Shown: piece after piece, positions 9,337-18,971 of the stretch
Layout: each line of letters opens with the position of its first letter
Numbering within the stretch: the stretch's first letter is position 1
NCBI RefSeq assembly: GCF_003130795.1
Contig: NZ_CP029354.1
Location: 248,001-312,000 of the forward strand
Source of the DNA: Azospirillum thermophilum
GTDB taxonomy: Bacteria > Pseudomonadota > Alphaproteobacteria > Azospirillales > Azospirillaceae
Direction: 5' to 3'
Length of the DNA: 64,000 nt
Made by a program: the position numbers and the translations under genes
Notes under the pieces: model-generated
The model's input: the letters and a program-made list of their open reading frames with translations, nothing else
Database searches by the model: none
Told to the model about the DNA's origin: nothing

Positions 9337-9987
9337 CTACCTCCGCCCCGCCCCGCGCAGGAACAGCGTCACCGCCTGCCGGACATAGCAGTCGATCTCG
9401 TCGACCGGCAGGGACCGTTCGGGCAGGATCAGGCGGCGCATCAGGATGTTGCCGCTGACCATGCCGAGGAAGGCGCGGGCGGCGACCTGCGGGTTGTCGA
9501 TCCGCAGGGCGCCCGCCTCCGACAGCCGGCGCAGGTAATCGGCCAGCCGCGTCAATGCCGTCTCCGGGCCGATGCGGAAGAAGGATTCGGCGATGTCGGG
9601 GATGCGGCTGCCCTCCGACACCAGGATGCGCAGGATGGCGGTGGTCTGGTCGTTCAGCAGGGCCTGGACGAAGCGCAGGGCGAACTTCGTCAGCTCCACC
9701 TCGGGGGAGGCGAGGTCGTCGGCCCTCGCGTCTGCCAGACCGGCCAGGATGTCGGCGCTGTTCTCCTCCATCATCGCGCGGAACAGCCCGGCCTTGTCGC
9801 CGAAATGCTCGTACAGCGTGGCGCGCGACCCGCCGGCCCGGCCGATGATGTCGCTCAGCGTCGTCTGCTCGAACCCCTTCTCGATGAACAGATGCTCCGC
9901 CGCCTCCAGGATCGCCCGCCGGCGCGCCATGCCGCGCGGGCCGATGCTGGCCGGCGCCTTCGGGCTGCTGCTGGTCATGCGTCCCAC
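9337..9987 (-). CDS. TetR/AcrR family transcriptional regulator
   Basis: 216 residues. N-terminal helix-turn-helix (about 20-65) with the TetR signature LFIEKGFEQTTLSDIIGRAGGSRATLY split around turn and recognition helices (key part GGSRATLYEHFGDK). The all-helical C-terminal half carries IPDIAESFFRIGPE and GNILMRRLILPE, as in AefR/TetR_C_7-like regulators. It is paralogous to the regulator at 10950-11627 and lies beyond the universal stress protein on the same strand. No palindrome like the 11673 operator is visible upstream. Target and ligand are unknown. Confidence 0.88.
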   Translation of the reverse strand: MGRMTSSSPKAPASIGPRGMARRRAILEAAEHLFIEKGFEQTTLSDIIGRAGGSRATLYEHFGDKAGLFRAMMEENSADILAGLADARADDLASPEVELTKFALRFVQALLNDQTTAILRILVSEGSRIPDIAESFFRIGPETALTRLADYLRRLSEAGALRIDNPQVAARAFLGMVSGNILMRRLILPERSLPVDEIDCYVRQAVTLFLRGAGRR

Positions 9988-10065
9988 CCCCCTGCGATCC
10001 GGCGCGCAAGCTAATCCAGTTTCCCTTGCGGGGGTAGGGCGTCGATGCGACGCAGGCGGCGCCCC

Positions 10066-10902
10066 CTATCGGGACAACAGGATGGGAAGCCCGGCGTTCG
10101 CCAGGACGGTGCGGGTGGCGCCGCCGAACACGAACTCGCTGATCTTGGAGCGGCCGTAGGCCCCCATCACCAGCATGTCGGCGTCGAGCGCGCGGGCGCG
10201 GTCCAGCAGCACGGCGCCGGCGTCGGTTCCCGGACACTGCTCCAGCACCACCTCCACCCCGTTGCGGACGAGATGGCGGGTCATGTCGGCCCCCGGCTCC
10301 GCGCCCAGGCTCGCCTGCAGCGTCGCCGCGGGCACGACGACCAGATGGACGGCCTCGGCCGCCACCAGGAAGGGCAGGGCGTTTCCGATGGCGTTGGCGG
10401 CTTCCCGGCTGCCGTTCCAGCCCACGACGATCCGCCGCCCGATGCGGTCCGACGGCCAGTCCCGCGGCAGCAGCAGCGACGGCCGGCCGGAGGCGAAGAT
10501 CACGTCCTCCGACAGGCTCAGCAGCCGGCGCAGCTCCTTCGGGCGGTCGGGCGGCCCGACGATGGCGAGACAGGCATGGCGGGCGTGCAGCATCAGCGCC
10601 TCGCCGTCCTCGTTCTCCGACACCCGCCATTCCGCCGGGATGCCGGCGCGCTGGGTGAGGGTCTCGAACACCGTCTTCGCCCATGTCTCGGCATCGCGCA
10701 CGCTCGCCTGATGCTTGCGCAGCATGGCGCCCACCCCGGCGCCGCGGGCGAAGCCGCTGGCATGGTGGAGGTCGAGCCGCCCGGCGACGAAGGTGGCGGT
10801 CAGGTGGGCCTGCCACCGCTCGGCCAGCGCCGTGGCGTAGGAGAGCCGGTTGACCAGCCCCTCTTCCTCTTCGATGAAAACGACGATGTCCTTGGGGGTC
10901 AC
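10066..10902 (-). CDS. Universal stress protein, two-domain (UspA superfamily)
   Basis: 278 residues, about twice a single Usp fold. The N-terminal half (DIVVFIEEEEGLVNRLSYATALAERW) is degenerate. The C-terminal half has the typical ending DADMLVMGAYGRSKISEFVFGGATRTVL, where G-x2-G-x9-G(S/T)-like residues mark the nucleotide-binding fold, and VVGWNGSREAANAI. Proteins of this family bind ATP or other nucleotides and support stress survival. It sits between two TetR genes on the same strand, 48 bases after the upstream one, so it may be co-transcribed with that regulator. Confidence 0.85.
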   Translation of the reverse strand: MTPKDIVVFIEEEEGLVNRLSYATALAERWQAHLTATFVAGRLDLHHASGFARGAGVGAMLRKHQASVRDAETWAKTVFETLTQRAGIPAEWRVSENEDGEALMLHARHACLAIVGPPDRPKELRRLLSLSEDVIFASGRPSLLLPRDWPSDRIGRRIVVGWNGSREAANAIGNALPFLVAAEAVHLVVVPAATLQASLGAEPGADMTRHLVRNGVEVVLEQCPGTDAGAVLLDRARALDADMLVMGAYGRSKISEFVFGGATRTVLANAGLPILLSR

Positions 10903-10949
10903 GGGGACGGTCTCCGTCAGGTGGCGGGGGGATCGGGAAGGCGGGGCCG

Positions 10950-11627
10950 TCAGCCGCTCTGCGGCGCGGCGCCCTGCAGGAACAGGTGGACGGCCGAGCG
11001 GACATAGGCCTCGGTGTCGGCACGGGGGATCGCTTCCTCCGGAAGGATCAGGCGGCGCATCAGCAGGTTGCCGGCGATCATGCCGGTGAAGGCCTGGGCG
11101 GCGCTCTGCGGCGAGTCGACGGCGATCAGCCCGGCCTCCGCCAGCTCCAGGAAATAGTCGGTGATGCGGCCGTTGGTCTGCTGCGGCCCGATGCGGAAGA
11201 AGGACTCCACGATGTCCGGGATCCGGGCGCCTTCGGAGACCAGCGTGCGCAGGATGGCGATGGTCTGCTGCGAGACCAGCGTGTCGGAGATCTGCATGCC
11301 GAGCTGGAACAGCCGCTCCTCCGGCCTGTCCGTGCCGTCCGACTCCCTGCGGACCACCATCGTCTCCAGGATCTGGGCGCAGTGCTCCTCCATCATCGTG
11401 CGGAACAGCCCCTCCTTGTCGCCGAAATGCTTGTAGAGCGTGGCGCGCGAGCCGCCCGCCCGTTCCAGGATCTCGGTCAGCGAGGTCGCGGCATAGCCCT
11501 TCTCGACGAACAGGTCGGCGGCGGCGTCCAGCAGGGCCCGGCAGCGCAGGCGGCCGCGCGGCTGCGCCCCCGGCTCGTGCCGGCCCGTCTCCTGCGGTTC
11601 CGCCCCCTCAAGCTCTGACTCGGCCAT
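10950..11627 (-). CDS. TetR family repressor, probable regulator of the adjacent RND pump
   Basis: 225 residues. Helix-turn-helix at about 25-75 (EILERAGGSRATLYKHFGDK) and a TetR_C_7-like ligand domain containing IPDIVESFFRIGPQ and GNLLMRRLILPEE. I chose the ATG at 11627 because an AAGGGGG ribosome site lies just upstream; the open frame runs on antisense through the adaptor gene, but that extension is not coding. It is divergent from the RND operon, with a palindromic operator in the shared 165-base gap. This is the usual arrangement for a drug-sensing repressor of its own and the pump promoter. It is a paralogue of the regulator at 9337-9987. Confidence 0.88.
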   Translation of the reverse strand: MAESELEGAEPQETGRHEPGAQPRGRLRCRALLDAAADLFVEKGYAATSLTEILERAGGSRATLYKHFGDKEGLFRTMMEEHCAQILETMVVRRESDGTDRPEERLFQLGMQISDTLVSQQTIAILRTLVSEGARIPDIVESFFRIGPQQTNGRITDYFLELAEAGLIAVDSPQSAAQAFTGMIAGNLLMRRLILPEEAIPRADTEAYVRSAVHLFLQGAAPQSG

Positions 11628-11658
11628 GTCGGATCCCCCTTGCGGATGTCCCGCATAG

Positions 11659-11697
11659 ACTGTATCGTTTAGTACAGTGTACTGTATGGAACAGTAC
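11659..11697. promoter_or_regulatory. Probable TetR operator between regulator and RND pump
   Basis: Core palindrome TACAGT-GT-ACTGTA at 11673-11686. Further half-sites flank it: ACTGTA at 11659-11664 and ACAGTAC at 11691-11697. This AT-rich cluster stands out in a GC-rich gap between divergent genes and fits binding of two TetR dimers. Assignment to the adjacent TetR is inference from position. Confidence 0.65.
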
Positions 11698-11792
11698 GAG
11701 GCAACGGGGATGTTCGGGGGTTGCCGATCCGGTCCCGCCATGGCCGCGCGGGATGACCAACGCCGCGTCGCGGCGTCCTGATGAGGAAACAG

Positions 11793-12992
11793 ATGTCGAG
11801 AGCGAACCCAGTCTTTTCCCTGGCCGTCGCGGCCTCGCTCGCCGTGGCGCTCGCCGCGTGCGACCAGAAGGCCCGGACGTCCGAACCGCCGAAGGCCGGC
11901 CCCGCGGAAGTCGGCGTCATCACCATCGAGCCGCAGCGCCTGCCGGTGACGGTGGAGCTGCCCGGCCGCACCGCCGCCTACCGCGTGGCGGAGATCCGCC
12001 CGCAGGTCAGCGGCATCGTCCTGAAGCGCATGTTCCAGGAGGGCAGCGACGTCAAGGCGGGCGACCAGCTCTACCAGATCGACCCCGCCACCTACGAGGC
12101 GTCGCTGGCCAGCGCCCAGGCCGACATCCAGAAGGCGGAGGCCAACCTGCAGGCCGCCCGCAACAAGGCCTCGCGCTATTCCGACCTCGTGAAGTCCAGC
12201 GTGGTCAGCAAGCAGGACTATGACGACGTCATGGCCTCGCTGAAGCAGAACGAGGCGCAGCTCGCCGCCGCCAGGGCGGCCTACAACCTCGCGCGCATCA
12301 ACCTGGACTACACGCGGGTGTTCGCGCCGATCTCCGGCCGCATCGGCAAGTCCAGCGTGACGGAAGGGGCGCTGGTCACCGCCAACCAGGCGACGGCGCT
12401 GGCGACCATCCAGCAGCTCGACCCGATCTACGTCGACGTGACGCAGACCGCCTCGCAGCTCATGCAGCTTCGCGACGACATGGCGAGCGGCCGCATCCGC
12501 CCGGCGGAGCCCGGCAAGATTCCGGTCACCCTTTTCCTCAACGCGGCGGAGGCCCCCTACGCCCAGCGCGGCGAGCTGCAGTTCTCCGACGTCACGGTCG
12601 ATCCGGGCACCAGCTCGGTGCAGCTCCGCGCGGTGTTCCCCAACCCGAAGCTCGACCTGCTGCCCGGCCTGTTCGTCCGCGCCAAGGTGGAGCAGGGCGT
12701 GGCGGAGAATGCCATCGCCGTGCCGCAGGCGGCCGTCTCGCGCGGTCCCGACGGCGCCGCCCGCGTCTGGGTGGTCGACGGCGAGAACAAGGTGACGATG
12801 CGTCCGATCCGCACCGACCGCGCCGTCGCCAACGCCTGGCTGGTCGCCGACGGGCTCAAGCCCGGCGAACGCATCGTGGTGGAGGGGCTGCAGAAGGTCC
12901 GCCAGGGCGCCACGGTGAAGCCGGTGCCGGCGCAGGCCGCCGTCGCGGCCCTCCCCGCCGCCCAGCCTGCCGCCGCCCAGCCTGCGCGCTGA
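11793..12992 (+). CDS. RND efflux periplasmic adaptor lipoprotein (AcrA/MexA family)
   Basis: 399 residues. Signal peptide with lipobox VALAAC, acylated Cys23. The biotinyl-lipoyl-like segment ([25 protein letters not shown]) is followed by the alpha-hairpin ([20 protein letters not shown] region), the second lipoyl half ([20 protein letters not shown]) and beta-barrel/membrane-proximal domains. I chose ATG 11793 rather than 11781 because GAGGAAACAG directly precedes it. The protein bridges the inner-membrane pump encoded 16 bases downstream and the outer-membrane channel. Expression is probably controlled by the divergent TetR through the 11659-11697 operator. Confidence 0.93.
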   Translation: MSRANPVFSLAVAASLAVALAACDQKARTSEPPKAGPAEVGVITIEPQRLPVTVELPGRTAAYRVAEIRPQVSGIVLKRMFQEGSDVKAGDQLYQIDPATYEASLASAQADIQKAEANLQAARNKASRYSDLVKSSVVSKQDYDDVMASLKQNEAQLAAARAAYNLARINLDYTRVFAPISGRIGKSSVTEGALVTANQATALATIQQLDPIYVDVTQTASQLMQLRDDMASGRIRPAEPGKIPVTLFLNAAEAPYAQRGELQFSDVTVDPGTSSVQLRAVFPNPKLDLLPGLFVRAKVEQGVAENAIAVPQAAVSRGPDGAARVWVVDGENKVTMRPIRTDRAVANAWLVADGLKPGERIVVEGLQKVRQGATVKPVPAQAAVAALPAAQPAAAQPAR

Positions 12993-13008
12993 TCCGGGAA
13001 CCCGACCA

Positions 13009-16000
13009 ATGTCAAAATTCTTCATCGACCGGCCGGTCTTCGCCTGGGTCATCGCCATCGTCATCATGATGGCCGGTGCGCTGGCGATCCGCGGCCTCCC
13101 CGTCGAGCAGTACCCGAAGATCGCGCCGCCGACGGTGTCCATCTCCGCCAGCTATCCGGGTGCCTCGGCCAAGACGCTGGAGGATACGGTCACCCAGGTC
13201 ATCGAGCAGAAGATGACCGGGCTCGACCATTTCCGCTACATGTCCTCCAGCAGCGATTCCTCCGGCAACGTCACCATCACCCTGACCTTCGAGCCGGAGG
13301 CCAACCCCGACATCGCCCAGGTCCAGGTGCAGAACAAGCTGCAGCTCGCCACTCCCCTGCTTCCGCAGGAGGTGCAGCAGCGCGGCCTGCAGGTGTCCAA
13401 GGCCTCCAACGACTTCCTGATGGTGGCGGGCTTCGTCTCGACCGACGGGCGGCTCAGCCAGGGCGACATCGCCGACTACGTCTCCTCCAACCTGCAGGAC
13501 ACCATCAGCCGCGTCGAGGGCGTGGGCGACGTCACGGTGTTCGGGCCGCAGCATGCGATGCGCATCTGGCTCGACCCCGACGCGCTGAACAGCCACAGGC
13601 TGACGACCATCGACGTCACCAACGCCATCAAGACGGAGAACGCGCAGGTCTCCGCCGGCCAGCTCGGCGGCGCGCCCGCCGTGCCGGGTCAGCAGATCAA
13701 CGCCACCATCACCGCCCAGACCCGCCTGCAGACGCCCGAGCAGTTCGGCGCCATCCTGCTGCGCGTCAACCCGGACGGTTCGCAGGTGCGGCTGCGCGAC
13801 GTGGCGCGCATCGAGATCGGCTCGGAAACCTACGAGATCGCGGCCCGCTACAACGGCCAGCCGGCGGCCGGCCTCGGCATCAAGCTGGCGACCGGCGCCA
13901 ACGCGCTGAACACCGCCGCCGCCGTCAAGGCGCGCATCGCCGACCTGTCGGGCTTCTTCCCGGCCGGGCTGGAGGTCATCTACCCCTACGACAGCACGCC
14001 CTTCGTCGAGGTCTCGATCCACGAGGTGGTGAAGACCCTGATGGAGGCCATCGTGCTGGTCTTCGTCGTGATGTACGTCTTCCTGCAGAATTTCCGGGCG
14101 ACGCTGATCCCGACGATCGCGGTGCCGGTCGTGCTGCTCGGCACCTTCGGGGTGCTCTCCGCCTTCGGCTTCTCGGTCAACGTGCTGACCATGTTCGGCA
14201 TGGTGCTGGCGATCGGCCTGCTGGTCGACGACGCCATCGTGGTGGTCGAGAATGTCGAGCGCGTGATGAGCGAGGACGGGCTGCCCCCGCGCGAGGCGAC
14301 CCGCAAGTCGATGGGGCAGATCACCGGCGCGCTCGTCGGCATCGCCCTGGTGCTGTCGGCGGTGTTCGTGCCGATGGCCTTCTTCGGCGGTTCGGCCGGC
14401 GCCATCTACCGGCAGTTCTCGCTGACCATCGTGTCGGCCATGGCGCTGTCGGTACTGGTCGCCCTGGTGCTGACGCCGGCGCTGTGCGCCACCATCCTGA
14501 AGCCCGTCGAGAAGGGCCACGGCCATGCGCAGCGCGGCGTCTTCGGCCCGTTCAACCGCGGCTTCGACGGCGGCAGCCGCCTCTACCTGCGCGGCGTGCG
14601 CGGGTCCGTCTCCCGCCTCGGCCGCTTCGGCATCGCCTATCTGCTGATCCTCGGCGGGCTCGGCTACCTGTTCCTGCAGATGCCCTCCTCCTTCCTGCCG
14701 GAAGAGGACCGCGGTCAGCTCTTCGTCCTGTGGTCCGGGCCGCCCAACGCCAGCATCGAGCGCACCTCCGAGACGGCGAAGGCGGTCACCGCCCATTTCC
14801 TGGAGAACGAGAAGGACAGCGTCGAAGGGCTGTTCTCCATCGTCGGCTTCAACTTCGCCGGCCGCGGCCAGAATGCCGGCATGGCCTTCGTCCGCCTGAA
14901 GGACTGGAGCGAGCGGCCGGGCGCGGCGCAGAAGCCGGCCGCCATCGCCCGCCGGGCGATGGGTGCGCTGTCGCGGCTGAAGGACGCCGTGGTCTTCGCC
15001 TTCATGCCGCCGTCGGTGCCCGGCCTCGGCAACGCGACCGGCTTCGACCTGCAGCTCGTCGACCGCGGCGGGCTGGGGCACGAGCGGCTGATGCAGGCGC
15101 GCAACCAGCTCCTCGGCATGGCGGCGCAGAACCCGAAGCTGGTCGGCGTCCGCCCCAACGGGTTGGAGGACACGCCGCAGTTCCGGCTGGAGGTCGACCG
15201 CGAGAAGGCGAGCGCGCTCGGCCTGTCGCTCGCCGACATCAACACCACCCTGTCGGCCGCCTGGGGCTCGTCCTACGTCAACGACTTCATCGACCAGGGC
15301 CGCGTCAAGAAGGTCTACCTGCAGGCCGACGCGCCCTACCGCATGCAGCCGTCCGACATCGACCGCTGGTACGTCCGCAACGGCAGCGGCCAGATGGTGC
15401 CCTTCTCCGCCTTCTCCATGGCGCACTGGACCTACGGCTCGCCGAAGCTGGAGCGCTACAACGGCATCTCCTCCGTCAACATCCAGGGTGCGGCGGCGCC
15501 GGGCGTCAGCTCGGGCGAGGCGATGGCGGAGATGGAGGCGATCATGGCGAAGCTGCCGCCCGGCATCGGCTACGAATGGACCGGCCTGTCCTACGAGGAG
15601 CGGCTCAGCGGCTCGCAGGCGCCGGCGCTCTACGCCCTGTCGATGATCTTCGTCTTCCTCTGCCTCGCCGCCCTCTATGAAAGCTGGTCGGTGCCGGTGT
15701 CGGTCATCCTGGTGGTGCCGCTGGGCGTCATCGGCGCGGTCGTCGCCGCCACGCTGCGCAGCCTGCCGAGCGACGTCTACTTCCAGGTCGGCCTGCTGAC
15801 CACCATCGGCCTGTCGGCGAAGAACGCCATCCTGATCGTCGAGTTCGCCAAGGCGCTCTACGACGAGGGGATGGACCTGAAGGAGGCGGCGATCGAGGCC
15901 TGCCGCCAGCGGCTGCGCCCGATCATCATGACCTCGCTCGCCTTCATCCTCGGCGTGCTGCCGCTGGCGATCAGCAGCGGCGCCGGCTCGGAAAGCCAGA

Positions 16001-16152
16001 ACGCCATCGGCGTCGGCGTGATGGGCGGCATGATCTCGGCCACCGTGCTGGCGATCGTCTTCGTCCCGGTCTTCTTCGTCGCCGTCTACCGCCTGTTCAG
16101 CCCGAAACGGATCGGTCACCCCGAGGCGGCACCCCCCGCCGCCGCCGACTGA
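13009..16152 (+). CDS. RND multidrug efflux pump, inner-membrane subunit (AcrB/MexB, HAE1 family)
   Basis: 1047 residues, the normal length for HAE1 pumps. The N-terminus [20 protein letters not shown] is the family start. The proton-relay aspartates are Asp407-Asp408 in [10 protein letters not shown], and the partner Lys938 lies in [15 protein letters not shown]. Twelve membrane segments in two bundles frame the two large periplasmic porter loops. It exports hydrophobic compounds by proton antiport as a trimer with the adaptor and outer-membrane channel of the same operon. The substrate cannot be read from the sequence. Confidence 0.95.
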   Translation: MSKFFIDRPVFAWVIAIVIMMAGALAIRGLPVEQYPKIAPPTVSISASYPGASAKTLEDTVTQVIEQKMTGLDHFRYMSSSSDSSGNVTITLTFEPEANPDIAQVQVQNKLQLATPLLPQEVQQRGLQVSKASNDFLMVAGFVSTDGRLSQGDIADYVSSNLQDTISRVEGVGDVTVFGPQHAMRIWLDPDALNSHRLTTIDVTNAIKTENAQVSAGQLGGAPAVPGQQINATITAQTRLQTPEQFGAILLRVNPDGSQVRLRDVARIEIGSETYEIAARYNGQPAAGLGIKLATGANALNTAAAVKARIADLSGFFPAGLEVIYPYDSTPFVEVSIHEVVKTLMEAIVLVFVVMYVFLQNFRATLIPTIAVPVVLLGTFGVLSAFGFSVNVLTMFGMVLAIGLLVDDAIVVVENVERVMSEDGLPPREATRKSMGQITGALVGIALVLSAVFVPMAFFGGSAGAIYRQFSLTIVSAMALSVLVALVLTPALCATILKPVEKGHGHAQRGVFGPFNRGFDGGSRLYLRGVRGSVSRLGRFGIAYLLILGGLGYLFLQMPSSFLPEEDRGQLFVLWSGPPNASIERTSETAKAVTAHFLENEKDSVEGLFSIVGFNFAGRGQNAGMAFVRLKDWSERPGAAQKPAAIARRAMGALSRLKDAVVFAFMPPSVPGLGNATGFDLQLVDRGGLGHERLMQARNQLLGMAAQNPKLVGVRPNGLEDTPQFRLEVDREKASALGLSLADINTTLSAAWGSSYVNDFIDQGRVKKVYLQADAPYRMQPSDIDRWYVRNGSGQMVPFSAFSMAHWTYGSPKLERYNGISSVNIQGAAAPGVSSGEAMAEMEAIMAKLPPGIGYEWTGLSYEERLSGSQAPALYALSMIFVFLCLAALYESWSVPVSVILVVPLGVIGAVVAATLRSLPSDVYFQVGLLTTIGLSAKNAILIVEFAKALYDEGMDLKEAAIEACRQRLRPIIMTSLAFILGVLPLAISSGAGSESQNAIGVGVMGGMISATVLAIVFVPVFFVAVYRLFSPKRIGHPEAAPPAAAD

Positions 16153-16158
16153 TCCGTG

Positions 16159-16195
16159 CGGCCCGGTCCGGCAGCCCCCGCGCCGGATCGGGCCG
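16159..16195 (+). other. Long GC-rich stem-loop in the RND operon
   Basis: Arms of 14 bases (16159-16172 and 16182-16195) pair with a single mismatch around a nine-base loop. They lie seven bases after the pump stop and before the outer-membrane factor gene. Only two T follow, so it is a weak terminator at best. It could lower or stabilise expression of the downstream gene. Confidence 0.5.
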
Positions 16196-16217
16196 TTCCC
16201 CACTCCGGAGCTTCTCC

Positions 16218-17687
16218 ATGACCAAGACCATCGCCGCGGCCGGATTGCTGGCCGCGCTGCTGTCGGGCTGCTCGCTGATCCCCGAACAGCCGCAGGTGAC
16301 CTCGCCCGTGCCGGCGAGCTGGCCGACCGGCCCCGCCTACGGCGGCGCCTCGCCGGCCGCCGCGTCGCCCGTCTCCGCCGTCCCCGTTTCCGCGACCGTG
16401 ACGGAGGCGGAGACCGCGGCGGCGCTGGGCCGGGACTTCTTCCGCGCCCCCCAGCTCCGTCGCCTGATCGACCAGGCGCTCGCCAACAACCGCGACCTGC
16501 GCGTCGCGGCGCTGAACATCGAGACGGCGCGGGCGCAATACCGCGTCCGGCAGGCGGACCAGCTTCCCTCGCTCGATGCCGGCGGCTCCGTGACGCGCCA
16601 GCGCTCGCCCGCCGGCGTCCGCTCCGCCGCCACCACCACCGGCAGCCAGTACAGCGTCCAGGCCAGCCTGCCCTCCTTCGAGATCGACCTGTTCGGCCGG
16701 GTCCACAGCCTGGAGCAGCAGGCGCTGGAGCAGTATTTCGCCACGGAGGAGGCGCGCGCCAGCACGCAGATCGCGCTGGTCGCCGAGGTCGCCGACGCCG
16801 TCCTGACCCTGCTGGCCGACCAGCGGCTGCTGGCGCTGACCGACCGGACGCTCGCCACCCGTCAGCAGTCGCTCGATCTCGTGCGGCGCAGCCTCGACCG
16901 CGGGGTCGGCACCGAGCTCGACCTCGCCCAGGCGCAGGCCGCCTTCGAATCGGCCCGTGCCAGCCGCGAACGCTATGTCCGGCAGGTGGCGCAGGACTGG
17001 AACGCGCTCGGCCTGCTGGTCGGCGCCCCGGTGGACGGGAGCGCCGTCGCCGGCCTGACCCTCGACGACGGCATCCTGGCCGACGTGCCGGTCGGGCTGT
17101 CCTCCTCGATCCTGCTGAAGCGGCCCGACATCCGTCAGGCGGAGCACCAGTTGAAGGCGGCCAACGCCAACATCGGCGCCGCGCGGGCGGCCTTCTACCC
17201 GACCATCACGCTCACCGGCAGCGCCGGCACCGCCAGCAGCGAACTCGGCAAGCTGTTCGCCGGCGGTTCGGCGGCCTGGAGCTTCATGCCCTCCATCTCG
17301 CTGCCGATCTTCGACGGCGGCCGCAACGAGGCCAGCCTGGATTCCGCCGTCGCCGGCCGGGACATCGCCGTGGCGCAGTACGAGAAGGCCATCCAGTCCG
17401 CCTTCCGCGATGTGGCCGACGCGCTGGCCGCCCGCGGGACGCTCGGCAGGCAGCTCCAGGCCCAGTCGGCGATGGTGGCGGCGACCCAGCGCAGCTACGA
17501 CCTCGCCCAGGCGCGCTACGACCGGGGCATCGACAGCTTCCTCAACGTGCTGGACGCCCAGCGGTCCCTCTACGGTGCGCAGCAGGATCAGATCAGCCTG
17601 GAGCTGTCCCGCCTGTCCAACCGCGTGGTCCTCTACAAGTCGCTCGGCGGCGGCAGCTTCCAGGGGGAGGCGGGCCAGGGGACGTGA
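16218..17687 (+). CDS. Outer-membrane efflux channel lipoprotein (OprM/NodT family)
   Basis: 489 residues. Signal peptide with lipobox LLSGC (Cys18). Two outer-membrane efflux repeats carry the usual signatures: NRDLRVAALNIETARAQYRV, SFEIDLFGRVHSLEQQAL, LKRPDIRQAEHQLKAANANIGAARAAFYPTI (conserved core RPDI and ANANIGAARAAFYP), and DRGIDSFLNVLDAQRSLY. Family members are trimeric TolC-like barrels with a periplasmic alpha tunnel. It completes the tripartite pump with the two upstream genes. Confidence 0.93.
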   Translation: MTKTIAAAGLLAALLSGCSLIPEQPQVTSPVPASWPTGPAYGGASPAAASPVSAVPVSATVTEAETAAALGRDFFRAPQLRRLIDQALANNRDLRVAALNIETARAQYRVRQADQLPSLDAGGSVTRQRSPAGVRSAATTTGSQYSVQASLPSFEIDLFGRVHSLEQQALEQYFATEEARASTQIALVAEVADAVLTLLADQRLLALTDRTLATRQQSLDLVRRSLDRGVGTELDLAQAQAAFESARASRERYVRQVAQDWNALGLLVGAPVDGSAVAGLTLDDGILADVPVGLSSSILLKRPDIRQAEHQLKAANANIGAARAAFYPTITLTGSAGTASSELGKLFAGGSAAWSFMPSISLPIFDGGRNEASLDSAVAGRDIAVAQYEKAIQSAFRDVADALAARGTLGRQLQAQSAMVAATQRSYDLAQARYDRGIDSFLNVLDAQRSLYGAQQDQISLELSRLSNRVVLYKSLGGGSFQGEAGQGT

Positions 17688-17706
17688 GGCCGGGCGTGGC
17701 GGCGCC

Positions 17707-18753
17707 TTACGAACTGCCGATCAGGATCCCCGTGGCGAACACCAGCAGGCCGCCGACCACCACCTGGAAGGCGGCGGCCAGCAGGGGCGTGTCCATGTAG
17801 CGGTTGCGGATCCAGGCGATGACGCCCAGCTCGACCAGCACCACCGCCGCGGCGATGGCCGTCGCCGTCCAGAAGTCGGAGATCAGGTAGGGCAGGGCGT
17901 GGCCCAGCCCGCCGACCGCGGTCATCAGGCCGCAGACGGAACCGCGCAGCCAGGGGCTTCCCCGCCCGGTCAGCGACCCGTCGTCGGACAGCGCCTCGGC
18001 GAATCCCATGCTGATGCCGGCGCCGAGCGCGGCGGCGAGGCCCACCAGGAAGGTCTCCCACGAGTCGCGGGTGGCGAAGGCGGCGGCGAACAGCGGTGCC
18101 AGGGTGGAGACGGAGCCGTCCATCAGCCCGGCCAGTCCGGGCTGGATGAACTGCAGGACGAACAGCCGGCGCTCGGCCTCGCCCTCGCTCCTGGCCACCT
18201 GCGGGGTCACGTATTTGGCTTCCAGCCGCTCGGCCGTCGCCTCGTGCCGCCGCTCCTCCGCCGCGAGGTCGCCCAGCAGCTGGCGCACCGCCGCGTCGGT
18301 GGAGCGCTGGGCGGCCCGGGTGTAGAAGCGCTTGGTCTCCGCCTCCATCAGCTCGGCCTGCGCCCGCACCTTCTCCAGCCCCAGCGGCTGCGTCAGCCAG
18401 ATCGGCTTGCGTTGGATGAAGCCCTTGACGTCGTGGCGGCGGATCAGCGGGATATGCTCGCCGAAGCGCTTGCGGTACAGCTCGATCAGCCGGTGGCGGT
18501 GGCCGCTCTCCTCGGCCGACATGGCGCTGAACATCCGGGCGGTGTCCGGGTAGCTCTCGCGCAGCGCCGTGGCGAACTCGTCATAGATGCGCTCGTCCTC
18601 CTCCTCCAGCGAGATGGCGAGCGCCAGCAACTCCCGCTCCGTCAGGTCGGAGAAGTTGAGCGGCCCGCGGCCCCGGCGGGAGGGCGGCGGCCCGTCCGCT
18701 CCGCTCCGGTCGCTTCCGGCGGACGGCTTGGGGGCGGCATCATCGGCCATCAC
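17707..18753 (-). CDS. mbfA: Membrane-bound ferritin-like / VIT1-family iron exporter (MbfA-like)
   Basis: 348 residues. The N-terminal half (about 26-165) is a ferritin-like four-helix domain with di-iron ligands visible in SLEEEDERIYDEF, AEESGHRHRLIE, MEAETKRFYTRA and AAEERRHEAT. The C-terminal half (about 190-348) is a CCC1/VIT1 membrane domain (LMDGSVSTLAPLFAAAFA, GISMGFAEALSDDGSLTGRG). This fusion is the MbfA architecture described in rhizobia, where it exports iron and gives iron and peroxide tolerance. A charged, disordered stretch precedes the ferritin domain. I found no obvious Irr or Fur box in the 218-base gap upstream. Confidence 0.88.
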   Translation of the reverse strand: MMADDAAPKPSAGSDRSGADGPPPSRRGRGPLNFSDLTERELLALAISLEEEDERIYDEFATALRESYPDTARMFSAMSAEESGHRHRLIELYRKRFGEHIPLIRRHDVKGFIQRKPIWLTQPLGLEKVRAQAELMEAETKRFYTRAAQRSTDAAVRQLLGDLAAEERRHEATAERLEAKYVTPQVARSEGEAERRLFVLQFIQPGLAGLMDGSVSTLAPLFAAAFATRDSWETFLVGLAAALGAGISMGFAEALSDDGSLTGRGSPWLRGSVCGLMTAVGGLGHALPYLISDFWTATAIAAAVVLVELGVIAWIRNRYMDTPLLAAAFQVVVGGLLVFATGILIGSS

Positions 18754-18910
18754 GGTCTCCTCGCGTCGGCGTCCCGGCCGACATGCTACACCGCAGCAGG
18801 GAAGCGTCCTAGCCGTGTGCTCCCCGGGAAGGGCGTCGGCGGCCGTCCGCCCCGTCCGTCAGGGATGAGATTGTCGGGCCGGCCGGTCCGGAAAAGCTGG
18901 CAACCTGTCA

Positions 18911-18925
18911 CTTACATGTTTACAA
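18911..18925. promoter_or_regulatory. Putative GntR operator upstream of the cluster regulator
   Basis: The 13-base sequence TTACATGTTTACA (18912-18924) lies 48 bases before the GntR start. The same 13 bases occur inverted at 19851-19863 ahead of the kinase operon. An identical AT-rich word at both ends of a regulator gene points to its own binding sites and to autoregulation. The binding itself is inference. Confidence 0.6.
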
Positions 18926-18971
18926 ATATGCGATGGCTTGACGCCGATGACCAGCGGGTGGGAGTAGCACG

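Noticed and set aside
13012..16203. A 1063-residue open frame on the minus strand
   Set aside because: It is antisense to the AcrB-type pump, which is full length with all key residues; no domain is seen in the antisense frame.
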